Source: Paraescarpia echinospica
Lineage: Eukaryota > Annelida > Polychaeta > Sabellida > Siboglinidae
Assembly: GCA_020002185.1 (NCBI GenBank)
Contig: CM034531.1
Span: 73,403,278 to 73,467,277 of the forward strand
Reading direction: 5' to 3'
DNA length: 64,000 nucleotides
The stretch's first letter is position 1; each line of letters opens with the position of its first letter. The translations under genes and the position numbers were made by a program. Shown in pieces: positions 54,701 to 64,000 of the stretch. Under the pieces are notes generated by a model. That model searched no databases and was not told the origin of the DNA. It was given only the letters and a program-made list of their open reading frames with translations.

Positions 54701-55065
54701 TTGGTTCCAACATTGCTTGAAGAATCAAATTTGCTTACTAAATTTGGGTTCACATGACATGATATCATCGCCGATATGGACACAATGATCCGATGGCATC
54801 AAATTTACTGATAGCATCATCGCTTTGACACAGCAATGATATCACCTTGTGGAAATCCAGATTAAAGTCAGAGCACCGAGAGATTAGAATTTTGCTAAAT
54901 ATACACTGCATGGTGTGACACAATAAATGTATCCCATAATGCATGACCACTGGCTCTGTGCATCATCTGGAACATAGTGTTGTGTGTTTCAGAACAAAAT
55001 TCAAGTTTCTTGCTCCACTGAAGAGCAAAGTACCGAAAAAGAAGACAAAGAAGGCTAATCCTTGA
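39779..55065 (+). CDS. GTF2H3: TFIIH core subunit p34 (general transcription factor IIH subunit 3)
   Basis: This is a nuclear subunit of the TFIIH core, which opens DNA in Pol II initiation and nucleotide excision repair. p34 pairs with p44 through a vWA-like domain and ends in a C4 zinc domain. Exons: 39779-39788, 39882-39949, 40374-40480, 40810-40967, 42669-42728, 44022-44092, 45111-45185, 45462-45515, 46708-46776, 47699-47834, one 37-nt exon (first copy 50134-50170) and 54993-55065. All phases agree. Visible motifs: [14 protein letters not shown] (vWA start), [93 protein letters not shown] and [18 protein letters not shown]. The tail is Lys-rich and ends KKANP. The start ATG has A at -3 and G at +4. 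The exon 5 donor (GTTGTA) is weak. The exon 2-3 junction lacks about five residues relative to the human protein as I recall it. Confidence 0.93.
40600..40809 (+). repeat. Tandem copies of the GTF2H3 exon 4 acceptor and exon start
   Basis: The block TTTTATGTATTGTTTATTTCAG plus about 45 nt of exon start recurs before the real exon. Copies of the AG|TAAGTTTG junction lie at 40626, 40701 (short), 40735 and 40810 (the exon), spaced 75, 34 and 75 bp. Two upstream copies still encode diverged versions of the exon start ([24 protein letters not shown]) in the same phase. Confidence 0.9.
41310..42655 (+). repeat. Intron 4 minisatellite, 49-51 bp unit
   Basis: About 27 copies of a unit containing GACAGTAGCACAGTTCGTCA and TGGCGGGTCACACAT. 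Early units are CATGGCGGG and later ones CATGGTGGG, with GT-run length variation. It ends 14 bp before exon 5. The 17-residue repeat frames over it are artefacts. Confidence 0.95.
43140..43870 (+). repeat. Probable dispersed repeat in GTF2H3 intron 5
   Basis: TTTATAAAGAGCTGTATATC at the left, an AT-rich centre, and a GC-rich block at 43560-43770 (GGCACGGTGCCATCACTGAAAA, CGGCGGAGCGAAGCTGGCGG). I recall similar layouts in repeats of other invertebrates but cannot assign a family. Confidence 0.4.
44390..44500 (+). mobile_element. Degenerate SINE head in GTF2H3 intron 6
   Basis: Shares GAGAATCCGGTTTCAAATCC (decayed B box) and TCGAACCTTGGGCAAGTT with the SINE at 11.9 kb, at the same spacing. Confidence 0.65.
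45872..46417. mobile_element. Foldback MITE with TTAA target duplication
   Basis: A 538-bp element (45876-46413) between two TTAA tetranucleotides in intron 8. Its ends are GGGTAGCCACTACCC and the inverted form. The arms remain complementary for most of the element, down to a TTTTGGGCAAGGA / TCCTTGCCCAAAA pair near the centre. TTAA duplications are typical of piggyBac-type transposition. It has no coding capacity. Confidence 0.82.
46768..46820 (+). repeat. Duplicated exon 9 end and 5' splice site
   Basis: TACTTGTTGGTAAGTACAGT occurs at 46768-46787 (real exon end and donor) and again 30 bp downstream, separated by a short AAGTATTG spacer. Confidence 0.9.
47860..49745 (+). repeat. Intron 10 minisatellite, about 35-bp unit
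   Basis: Roughly 50 diverged copies of GCTAGACGTGTCACAAGACA plus CACTGCATTCACACA start 25 bp after the exon 10 donor. Some stretches show higher-order duplication (about 48405-48614 and 48648-48857). Confidence 0.95.
49890..50065 (-). mobile_element. LINE 3' UTR remnant in GTF2H3 intron 10
   Basis: On the minus strand it ends CCTGAAATGAATGTATTCG, and inward it resembles the 3' UTR of the LINE end at 15425-15600. It lies directly upstream of the exon 11 array. Confidence 0.55.
50134..50170 (+). CDS. GTF2H3: GTF2H3 exon 11, first copy (zinc-domain exon)
   Basis: A 37-nt exon with acceptor TTCTTGTTTTCTTGCAG, by far the best polypyrimidine tract in the array, and donor GTAAGT. In phase it encodes the end of the zinc domain ([11 protein letters not shown]), with all three cysteines present as in the human protein. 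Confidence 0.88.
50134..54595 (+). repeat. Array of about 51 tandem copies of GTF2H3 exon 11 with its splice sites
   Basis: Period 88 bp, with three 81-bp units and one 86-bp unit. Each unit is 37 nt of exon plus a spacer of 51 nt (44 nt in short units). The spacer starts GTAAGTACT(G/T)CCTCTCATCC and ends TTCACCGACAG. By my count 43 units have GTAAGT. Others have TTAAGT (5), GTAAAT (2) or GTAGCT (1). Six units read TTC TGA ACC in the correct phase (copies starting 51014, 51887, 52327, 53200, 54078, 54247). Several replace the second cysteine with Tyr, Phe or Trp. Higher-order duplications are visible (440 bp at 51623/52063, and about 1313 bp at 51425/52738/54049). Confidence 0.95.
54993..55065 (+). 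CDS. GTF2H3: GTF2H3 exon 12 (C-terminus)
   Basis: After TGTGTGTTTCAG the frame entering in phase 2 reads [17 protein letters not shown] and ends KKANP-stop. This matches the basic C-terminal tail of p34. The phase is right only if one copy of exon 11 (or 4, 7...) is spliced in. Confidence 0.9.
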
Positions 55066-55303
55066 TCTGCATGCTTCATGTGTGTGTGTGTGTGTGCGTG
55101 TGTCAGTGTGTAAATGTGTGTGTCTGCATTCATGCGTAATGTGTGTTTGCATGCAGCACCACAGCTGCCCAACAGAGCTTGAATGCAGTGGTGGTTTTGG
55201 CTCAATAAGAACATGTTATCACTCAGTAAAGTGCTTACAAATCATTCCCTACAGAATGTATTTGTACACATCAATGACTGCCATATTATATGGTGTATTG
55301 TTT

Positions 55304-55309
55304 AATAAA
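55304..55309 (+). promoter_or_regulatory. Candidate polyadenylation signal of GTF2H3
   Basis: AATAAA 239 nt after the stop codon. It is preceded by a short GT run (55078-55130) in the 3' UTR. Confidence 0.55.
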
Positions 55310-55319
55310 ACTGTACAGA

Positions 55320-56440
55320 TAACTTGCCAGTGTTACTGTGGTTTACTGTTTCATGACGTTGCTGCTTTCACAAAATGTTAGGGAGCGGTCATAATGTATC
55401 AGACTGGTTGGCGGGTGGAATCAGGTCGGTGAGCCAGTGGGATCAGGTCGGTGGACCAATGGAATCAGGCCAGTGGGGTGGGGTGGGATCAGGGCTCGGT
55501 TTGGTTTTCCGTACACACAATTCAAATTTTCAGACTTGGGGATGATTCAGTTTCTAGTGTACATAATTGGATAGGGTCACATTCCAGTGCACATAATTTT
55601 CGGGTAGGTCGATTTCTCCAGCCCACCCCGTCCATCTGATCAATAACAAAGCTAAACTCGGAAGATATTGAATGTGTGCCATCATTTCTGCAAAGATACA
55701 TGTAATAAATACAACGGTATTATTACGATGATACTATCTATTCAATACATTTATTTTGTATGCTATGCAAGGCATATAAATTAGGGTAATAATTGCATCA
55801 TGCAATTAGTATTTTAAAAGTAATTAAAACCATGGCAATTACAGTGTAAACGTAATCACTTGGGGAACAAAATTTGTACTCAACTTCTGGCCAAAGTACC
55901 ACAGTATCATTATTAACAGGTTAATTACAGAAACATGATTACAAACACTCGCCCTCGATGCTTTCACGTAGGCCTTTCAGAATAATATTTATGATTCCAG
56001 TTTGATGCAAACAAATTATGATTGGTAGGTGGAACAGATTTTCTTTAATGATTTTCATGGGGAATATTTATTTTAGGGTAGGTTTTGAGTATTCTCTTGG
56101 TAATATTAGTGATGCTCAGATCACATTGCTCAACTTATTCACATATGAGAAAAACGAATTTCCGGTAATTTGATTTCTAGAGGTTGGATCCCTGTGCTTG
56201 GAGTTATACGGGGTAGAAATAAATTATGTATTTTCCTCCTTGTCGTAAGAACTTTTAGAGTCGACCACATTTAACAGTTGGTGAAGTAACCAGAAAGGGG
56301 CATCAATAGATATTATTCTGATAGACATGAGAGTGTAATAACTTAGTTACTTCTGTAATTAAACCCAGCCAGGACAACCATCCATGTCACTGCCATCACT
56401 ATAATGCACTGAAGCGTCCCTGGGCTGCCCCATCTCTGGC
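55320..56440. other. Intergenic region between convergent GTF2H3 and VKOR genes
   Basis: It includes a small repeat of TGGAATCAGGTCGGTG-like units (55417-55490). TTTATT at about 56068 could be a minus-strand poly(A) signal (AATAAA) for the VKOR gene. I see no gene. Confidence 0.4.
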
Positions 56441-56442
56441 TC

Positions 56443-59400
56443 TCAACTCAAGTGATGTTTTGATACTGTTTGGTATAGATTCATTTTTCTCCAATTACAC
56501 AGTAGTATCGCCGCGTTGATGACGTAGGACGCGACACAGACGAGACACAAATCCTCCAGTATAAAGTACAGAATGTAGGCAAGATATACAGAGCCCGCAT
56601 TCGCTGCACACGACAGAATCACCTGTGTCCTCGATGCACCGACAGTGTCAATATTTTCTGTGATGAAACAAGATAATAATCAGTATCAAAGTCATTACAG
56701 AAGATAATCAGTATCAAAGTTATTATTACAGAAGATAAAATGTATCAGTCAGTACAGAATATAATCAGTATCAAAGTCATTACAGAAGATAATCAGTATC
56801 AAAGTCATTACAGAAGATAATCAGTTGTTATTTCAAAACATAACAATCAGTATCAAAGTCATTATTGCATTTGCAGAAGATAATAATCAATATCAAAGGC
56901 ATTATTGCAGAAGATAATAAGTATCAAAGTCATCGCAGAAGATAATAATCAGTATTAAAGTCATTATTACTTCAATGCCAACATTGCCACTCACTAAAGG
57001 CATTCATTTGTTTTCAAAGTTGCACACTATTTATATCAATGGGCAGCAAGAATTAACACTTACTTTGGAGCGTTTAGTGGAAACTTGCAATGTTTCGATC
57101 CATCACCTGTGGATCTTGATCACGCATTGATGTTATGTGACGTGGCTCAGATTTTGGCGGAATGATCTGGTTGTAGATGGTGGGCAGGTGGTATTCCTGG
57201 TCTGGATTCAATGCGTGATCAAGATCCACAGGTGGTGGATCGAAACGTTGCAAGTTTCCACTAAACGCTCCAAAGTAAGTGTTAATTCTTGCTGCCATTC
57301 AAATCTTGGAGCCATAAACAATATTTTCCATATTTACATCCATGTTTTCATGGATGGGTAAATACGCAATATAAATAAATATGTCAAACTGTTAACGTAA
57401 CAAAAATGAGACCAAAAAATCCTTTGGTGTGATTGCCTGTTTACTTTGTCACACCTGTATCATCTGTTGCCAGCTTTGGTCGACTGTCTTATTTCCTCAA
57501 CAAAATTATGTTTTCATCAAGTTGATAAATATTTCTGGTTGTTCTATTGCTGCTTCTGCAACTGATACAGACCATCACAAATTAGGTTTGTTGTTGTTCC
57601 TACACACAAAGTGTGAATACATGGATTGTGAGTAATTTAAGTAACATTCTAATAAGAGTACTTTTGTTTAAATTATTGAAACAATTAAGTTTGACCATTA
57701 AATCATGTAACTTGCTGAAGTGAATATAGTGAGACATTAGAAACTGAATTATGAAAGCAGCGGAGCTTTAAAGATTTTGAAATGAAATTAATATTTGTTA
57801 TTCCCAAACTGAATTAAATATACTGATCTCTAAAACTAGTGCCCTGCTACTCATATCATTTTTAACCCTCTCTGTCAACCTGTTCACCACATTTCTTGAC
57901 AAGAGCATTAATATGTACACAAAGTTTCAAAAAAAAAAAAAAAAAATTCACTTAGTCTTTAATACAATAATTATACAGAAATATATCACTTATGTGTATT
58001 TATAATAAATCAATAATATGTAGCAGTGTACATTATTTATACACCTTAGCTGCCTGGCGTATCGATCCATTTGCTGATGACATTAATATGGCTTATCAGT
58101 TCTGATATTGACTAACCCTTTTGTATTGATGTGCCTCTCTGAGTTTGGTTTCGAGGATTTAGGCACAAAAGAAGTTACCTTATTATTATTATAATTAAAA
58201 TAATAAAACCACTAGCCTTATTTACTTTTGAAGCTTACATGAAACGACACTCTGTTACACCAAAGTTGATCAAACACACACAAAAGTGACAATACATACC
58301 GAGAGCCAGCTGCAGTATGTAGAAAGTCAAACCAAACACACTGTTTGGCTGGTTTAGCCAGTGTGTTTTGCCAACAATGTGTTCAACTAGTCCAAATCCC
58401 TTTCCATATCTGAAAGAAATGTAAATAGTACAGGTTGTAAAAGTAGATGATGTGTGTCACAGTGAACCAGGTATTCAATGGCACAGGTCTATTGTGCACA
58501 GACCAAAAATAGCTGTCAAAGTCATGTCCCATTAATTTCGTGATTTTGTCAGAAATGCATACCAAAAAAATGTCATATTTCAATGTCCAGAAAGAAAAGC
58601 TGACGCCATGTCTGAGGCAAAATGTATTTCAATTCATTCTGAGCATTTTAATGCATATATACAAATGCATACAAAATGAAGGTATGGTGGTTTCTGAGCA
58701 ATTTGACTGTACTTTACATAAATGCATTTGAATGCGATTTTTTAAATTGCATGAGACTTGGTAGCTCCAGATTATTGTATAATGTACAGGTATGGTATGT
58801 ACCTGTAGGTATCCATAATACATCAAATTTAGGCTGACGAGTAGTAGTTATAATGAATAAATTAAAAAAAATATATTTCTACTTCTATAATTATTGACTA
58901 AACTTTTATCAAAGAAGTCAAACGACAACACAATACGAAGGGGTATCTAAACTGGACGATGCATGAATTTGGGTACGCAATGATATAATACTAAATCTAA
59001 CACAGTAATAAGACGGTCGGATACAGGTTAGTTTGGCCCTGGCCACAATAAAATATAATTGCGTTTTCGGTAACATTGATTTTAAAATAGGTTAGGTAGA
59101 TAGGAAAAACATGTAATTTTTTTAAACATTTTATTGCAAAAAAATAGGGTAGGCAGACCTATTGTAATATTTTATTTTATATATTATTTTTGTTCAACCA
59201 TTTTAGCTAGCGCCATATATGACGCCATCCAACGGAATTTGTTAGGACTACGAAACCCAGACTATATCACTCTGAGTCAGCATAACCTAGGCTGTTATTC
59301 CTTCGAGTTTTGTGTTCGAAACCGGAATCTGTACACTTAAGCGTGTTCTAACGATGTGACAAGTATATTTAAATTTTAATAACATGTCTTCAATGCGCTT

Positions 59401-61172
59401 AGCGGACAACCAGACAACGATCACAAAACGGTTTATGTTGGCGCCTTCCGCCCACGTCCCTGTTTACGTCAGTTGACACGAGGTACGTAGCGGGGGCACC
59501 ATGACACTTTGCAATGATTTATGCGGAAATCCATCCAATACTAGGGACGATTGCGGAATTTCCATTCCAAAAGGTCAATTCTTGTTACTTTTCCGTACTT
59601 TTGCAATGATTATCTGTATTTTTTATCATGTCGAATGATCGTTGTAACAGTCTTTTGCTGGAATATAATATTAAAAGACAAGTTTTTGGTCACAGGTAAG
59701 GGTCAAGGGTTGGCATCATACAAATATTTATCTTTTGTTCTTAAAAAAATGCATAGGGTCACACAGAAATACTAGGAAGGTCGGGTTACCAGAAACACAG
59801 GTATTATTTTATTTGGCCTCATGATGAATTCGGACCACATTCATTGGTGAATTAGACTCACAAAGTTTGGTGAATTCAGCCCCAACCACGACATTCCGTT
59901 GTACCTGGTGAAATCAGCTCAAACTATTGTGTAATCTGTGGCCCACAGGTACAGTAGTCCCGAAAATAAACGTTTTTTGCATCTGTTCCAAATGTTTGCA
60001 TTTAATCTCCTAACATTAACTCACTACCTGCCTGGAAGATGCAAACAATATACAGACAAGAGCTATACTGTTTGTAAAGAGTGCCGAATTTGCCTAAGGT
60101 TGGGCCAAGGGCATAGCCAGAGACCAGTCTGCCCATCTTCAATCAAGACTAGCAGATGACTGGCCAAGATGGGTAATTACAACTGATAAGACTGGTGGAA
60201 TTGAGAGGGGGCCAGCTGGCCACTAACCGTTTCAAGTGTAGAGGCCCACATTAATGACTACCATCCATTCATTGGTGCAACTGGTAGTGAAACAAATCAA
60301 ATGGCGCAACATTGTTGTCATCGAAACAAATTAAACTGGCAAATATTAATGTTTATGATTGACGAGAACGGATTCCACACAAGCCATACTCGCGCTAACA
60401 GGCAGACTTTTGATAAATTCAAGACTGGCAACAAATTATTTTTGGCTAAGCCAAGGCCTAAGATCACCAACAGTGCCTGGATCGCATTGCCCCTGGATCA
60501 GTGGATCACAGCGCACGGGTTTAACTAAAAGGCGCACAACCACGAAGTTGACGAACGACCACGCACGACCATGTAATATAATATATTAGTAGATAGTTTG
60601 GCTGTTGATGGTATATATATGGTTTGTGTGTGTATTATTAAAAAATTTGAGTCTGTATTTCACCCAGGAGTTACACAATTTAAGCAATTTATCCGATCTT
60701 CCGGGCGAGCATTTAGTCTTGGCACAGTAGCGCCACCTGGCGAATTGAACCGGCGAGTTACTACAAGAGATGATAAAAGTTACGAATTTTGTTACTCCAA
60801 TGTGAAGGACATATCTGAAATTTGGCGAGCTGCACACACATACCTCCTACGTGCCACCAACAGCACGCTTGTTTACCAACACTACATACATTTTGATCGT
60901 TTGTGGTGGTGCGCCTTTTAGTCATACCGCAGCCACCGGCTCGGTCAGAGCGATATTCTGTTTGGAGTGGGTGACTAGTCTAAATGCGGCATCTGTCACT
61001 GCACCTACTTGGAAGCGAACACTTTCGAGCAACTCATGCTCGTACTTATATCACAGGCCGCAGTAAAATCGGCATCTTTTCGTTTGGCAGTTTCTATATA
61101 ATACGCATAGCAGCATACAACAACACCTAGCAAACAGAGAAGTAAAATCAAAGAACTACGCATTGCCGCCAT
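56443..61172 (-). CDS. VKORC1: Vitamin K epoxide reductase (VKORC1 family)
   Basis: An ER-membrane enzyme that reduces vitamin K epoxide and quinone using thiol electrons, supporting gamma-carboxylation. It has three minus-strand exons: 61172-61009, 58409-58300 and 56657-56443. The phases match (2, 1), giving 162 codons against 163 in human. Exon 1: a hydrophobic first segment and then ACDISTSMSCSKVF, with the two conserved loop cysteines. Exon 2: YGKGFGLV and NQPNSVFG, with the conserved Asn/Ser of the active site. Exon 3: AGSVYLAYILYFIL, then the catalytic CLVC of the last helices, ending HHLS. The ATG at 61172 has A at -3 and G at +4. Upstream TTG-started frames are not needed. VKORC1 and VKORC1L1 cannot be told apart here. 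The gene is convergent with GTF2H3. Confidence 0.92.
56690..56970 (-). repeat. VKOR intron 2 minisatellite, about 28-bp unit
   Basis: About ten copies of AGAAGATAATCAGTATCAAA plus GTCATTAC-like sequence, some truncated. It begins 30 bp from the exon 3 acceptor. Confidence 0.85.
57042..57296. repeat. 89-bp inverted repeat with 77-bp spacer
   Basis: Arms 57042-57130 and 57208-57296 are complementary with two mismatches. Arm ends read GGCAGCAAGAATTAACACTT and TCAATGCGTGATCAAGATCC. It lies in VKOR intron 2. It looks like a foldback element, and its transcript would form a long hairpin. Confidence 0.92.
57931..57948 (+). repeat. Poly(A) run
   Basis: Homopolymer A run in VKOR intron 2. No element was recognised beside it. 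Confidence 0.8.
59037..59825. mobile_element. Possible MITE with imperfect terminal inverted repeats
   Basis: In VKOR intron 1, GGCCACAATAAAATATAAT...TTTTCGGTAAC...TAGGTTAGGTAG on the left is matched, inverted, by GGCCAAATAAAATAATACC...TTTCTGGTAACCCGACC on the right. The match is partial over about 70 bp. No target duplication was established. Confidence 0.4.
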
Positions 61173-61468
61173 CGTTGTATTTGACAAAACCGCACGGGAG
61201 CATCGGTGAGCGAGACTGAACGACCGGATGCTAGTTCTAGTGGTTTTCCAGCTCTGGGGAAACGTCTAGTCCAAAGAGGTAAAAATAAACCATAACCGGT
61301 CAGATGTGAAACCCTTTCTTCTTGCGCATGTTGTCTAGTTATTTTCGTTTATCACACGAACATGATATAATAATATTGTTGTAAGTTGCTTTTGGAATTT
61401 GTGCTATGCGATTGTTGGCGGTAATTGGATTTGCAATTTTTTCTACCAATGAGCAACGAGTATGCATC

Positions 61469-61546
61469 CACGTGAACAGCCAGTGTTTACACATTACACG
61501 TGACCATGTAACCACGTGGACTGCCAGTGTTTACACTGTACACGTG
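61469..61546. promoter_or_regulatory. Cluster of four CACGTG E-boxes upstream of VKOR
   Basis: CACGTG at 61469, 61497, 61513 and 61541, in two copies of a 44-bp unit that also shares GCCAGTGTTTACAC. It lies 297-374 bp upstream of the VKOR start codon (gene on the minus strand). CACGTG binds bHLH-zip factors (USF, MYC/MAX, MITF/TFE types). The regulatory role is inferred. Confidence 0.6.
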
Positions 61547-61854
61547 GTGAAAACAAGTATTGTTTACTGTTTGCTCAATTAGACGCAACTGTTTCAACTT
61601 CTGTGTTTACAGTCTGTAATGCGAGATCACGCTCCACGCATTTTATCTGCAAGAACTGAAAATATATTAGTATTCTTGTACAGCCATTTGTATGTTTTGC
61701 TGGATTATATATAATACAAATATCGTTTGTATCCACTGTGTCTGTGATGTGTGTCACTTGTAATTTTCATGTACACGTCTGTTATGATATATTACTTGCA
61801 CTTCAAATGAATGACGAATGTAAATATGAATTAATATATGTATTAAATATGTGG

Positions 61855-63345
61855 AATGGATGGGATTCCGCCCAAAGTATTATTGAAAATTGTAGAACAT
61901 ATTAGCATGCCGCTTGCAACAGTTTTCAATTTGTCATTAGAAGAAGGAATGGTTCCTTTAGAATGGAAAGAAGCAATTATTATACCATTATTTTAACAAG
62001 GTTTGAGAAACAAGTCAGAGAACTATAGACCAGTGAGTTTAACATCGGTGATTTGCAAATTATTAGAAAGACTAATTATAAAGATCACATGGTGAATTTT
62101 CTTGTTAAACATATAACTTGATAAACCCATCTCAACATGGGTATCTAAAAGCGAGGTCGTGCTTAACAAAATATGTTGTGTTTTTTGGAAGATATCACTA
62201 AATGGGTAGACGAGGGATCACCAGTAGATATCATATACTTAGATTTTCAAAAAGCTTTTGACAAAGTGCCAGATCAAAGATTACTGCTTAACCTAAAGGC
62301 CCATGGCATAGGAAATGGTTTAATTAAATGGATAAAAAAATGGCTGATTGACCGAAGCCAACGGGTAGTAGTTGATGGGGAGGCATGAGTTGGGTACTAC
62401 TGGGACCTATATTATTCTTAATATATCAACAATTTGGACGATGATATAACAAGCAAGGTGTGGAAATTTGGGGATGATACAAAGGTGTTTAGAAGGATTA
62501 ATTAAAAGTGATGGAGATAGACAGCATTTACAAGATGATCTTGACATGTTGAACAAATGGTGTAAAAAGTGGCAAATGTTGTTCAATTTTGGGAAATATA
62601 AATGTATCCACACAGGACATGGGAATGAAGATATACAATATACAACGAGGGGTACTGTACTAAGTACTACTGTAAAAAAGGACTTAGGGTTAACCATTAG
62701 TGCTGATATGAAGATGTCAGAGCAGTGCGGAATTGCAGCTTCAAAGGGAAATCAAATCATTGGATTAATTAGGCAAAATATAGCGTATAAGAAAACACAA
62801 ACTAATAATACCACTGTACAAAACAATAGTTAGGCCTCATTTAGAATATTGTATACAAGCGTGAAGGCCATATCGCAAGATGGACATATATATGCTAGAA
62901 AGAGCTCAGAGGAGAGCGACTAAAATGATACAAAAACTGAAGGATCTTAGTTATGAAATACGCCTAAAAGAATGTGGTTTAATGACACTAAAGACCAGGA
63001 GATTGAGAGGAGATCAGATAGATGTGTTTAAAATATTGAGTGGTTATGAAAATATTGATAGAAGTATTTGTTCTCAGTTAATAAAGATAGGACTAGAGGA
63101 CATGGAGTTATATTAGTAAAGGAGCAGTGTAGATTAGATATAAGAAAGTTCTAATTTTCACAAAGAACTGTAAATGATTGGAACAGATTATCTGCAGATT
63201 GTGTGGGTGCTAGTAGCGTGAATGTTTAAAAATAAAATCAGCACATACCTCAGAAGGGCGGGATACAAGATTATAAAAGGGTTGGACTATCAGAATTATT
63301 ATTATTGATTCTCTGGGTGGCAGTCTTGTTAAATCTTGTTAAATA
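61855..63345 (+). mobile_element. CR1/L2-like LINE fragment, copy 2
   Basis: Same family as 5880-7430. It starts slightly further upstream (GMDGIPPKV, 61855) and ends in the same TTGTTAAATC x2 tail. RT pieces: FQKAFDKVPDQRLLLNLKAH and, after a deletion that removes the GVPQGS motif near 62390, FGDDTKVF in place of FADD (about 62465). QRRATKMIQKL and RRLRGDQIDVFKI follow. It has multiple stops and frameshifts. Confidence 0.88.
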
Positions 63346-64000
63346 TTACAATGTCGTGTCTATAAATGTGCTCATTTTACTTGAAAACATTATATATTTG
63401 TATACAATTAAATAGAATGACTTGTTGAAAGTGTTTTGTTAAAAGAAAAAACATTTCGTTGCTATATGATTCTGTTTGGTGGCTGAAATAAACTATCAGA
63501 AATAAAGTATATATTAATACCTTATTGTCTTGTGTGACTTTCTTTATAGGGTGCATCACAAGCAAGGAATATGTCAGATAACGAGATACAATCACAAAAC
63601 TTCTTTGTTGTATACACTACATACTTTTATTAGCGTGAAATGAGAACAGATTGTTTCAACAACTAGAAAAATTATAATATCTACTGCTGGGTCAGATTTG
63701 ATTGTGTGTTGATTTGTCATCAACAATGAGGATATTTACCTTAATTGGAATTATGTCCTGACTGACAAAACTACAAGCTGTGTCCACCCATCCCACATAA
63801 AACAATGCCTTATTTAAAACATGTACTGATGATAGACGTTGGCCTCTCGCTGACTTTCAACAGTGTAATTGTAATTGCAGTGTAACTGCAACACATTCAG
63901 TCATGTATTGTATCCATGCCATACTTAACGAGACACAAATGTGGTGTTAGACACAAATAGGGCTAAATATTTGTAAGATAAACCCGGCATCACTGTTTCC
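63346..64000. other. Right edge, no recognised features
   Basis: AT-rich sequence. The longest frame is 72 codons, without motifs. No repeat family was recognised. Confidence 0.4.

Noticed and set aside
60598..60921. 107-codon plus-strand frame opposite VKOR intron 1
   Set aside because: No motif. The opposite strand has a well-supported gene.

Overview
The window is animal nuclear DNA, AT-rich and crowded with repeats. It has split genes with GT-AG introns, tRNA-derived SINEs, CR1/L2/Jockey-type LINEs, Ty3/gypsy LTR elements and many micro- and minisatellites. The three host genes, together with Mag-like gypsy and CR1-like LINEs, suggest a marine invertebrate (lophotrochozoan or invertebrate deuterostome). 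The sequence does not let me name the species.

Layout. (1) 1-9.1 kb, plus strand: the 3' half of an SLC6 monoamine (serotonin/dopamine-type) transporter gene, eight exons from TM6 to the C-terminus. Its introns carry microsatellites and a CR1-like LINE. (2) 9.1-39.5 kb: an intergenic block dominated by mobile elements. It holds SINEs, a LINE carrying a foreign multi-copy ORF, a Jockey-like LINE on the minus strand, a second LINE with a 5' inversion and a 298-bp inverted repeat, a broken gypsy element, a gypsy element with identifiable LTRs and a 5-bp target duplication, and a near-complete CR1/L2-like LINE whose ORF1 has a PHD finger. (3) 39.8-55.1 kb, plus strand: a complete gene for TFIIH subunit p34 (GTF2H3/Tfb4) in 12 exons. 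(4) 56.4-61.2 kb, minus strand, convergent with it: a complete three-exon vitamin K epoxide reductase (VKORC1-type) gene. (5) 61.8-63.3 kb: a second copy of the LINE family seen in the transporter intron.

The most striking feature is in the TFIIH p34 gene. The 37-nt penultimate exon, which encodes the last three cysteines of the C-terminal zinc-binding domain, is amplified about 51 times in an 88-bp-period tandem array (50134-54595). Nearly every unit keeps a 3' splice site, the exon and a GTAAGT 5' splice site. The exon is 37 nt, so only 1, 4, 7... copies preserve the frame, and one copy joins exons 10 and 12 correctly. Some copies carry an in-frame TGA or lose a cysteine, and some have a dead donor. 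The same gene has tandem copies of the exon-4 acceptor and a duplicated exon-9 donor, so it shows three separate splice-site duplications.

The host genes encode unrelated functions: neurotransmitter re-uptake, transcription and DNA repair, and vitamin K recycling. I see no operon-like link between them. All ORFs in the mobile elements carry at least one lesion except the PHD-type ORF1.
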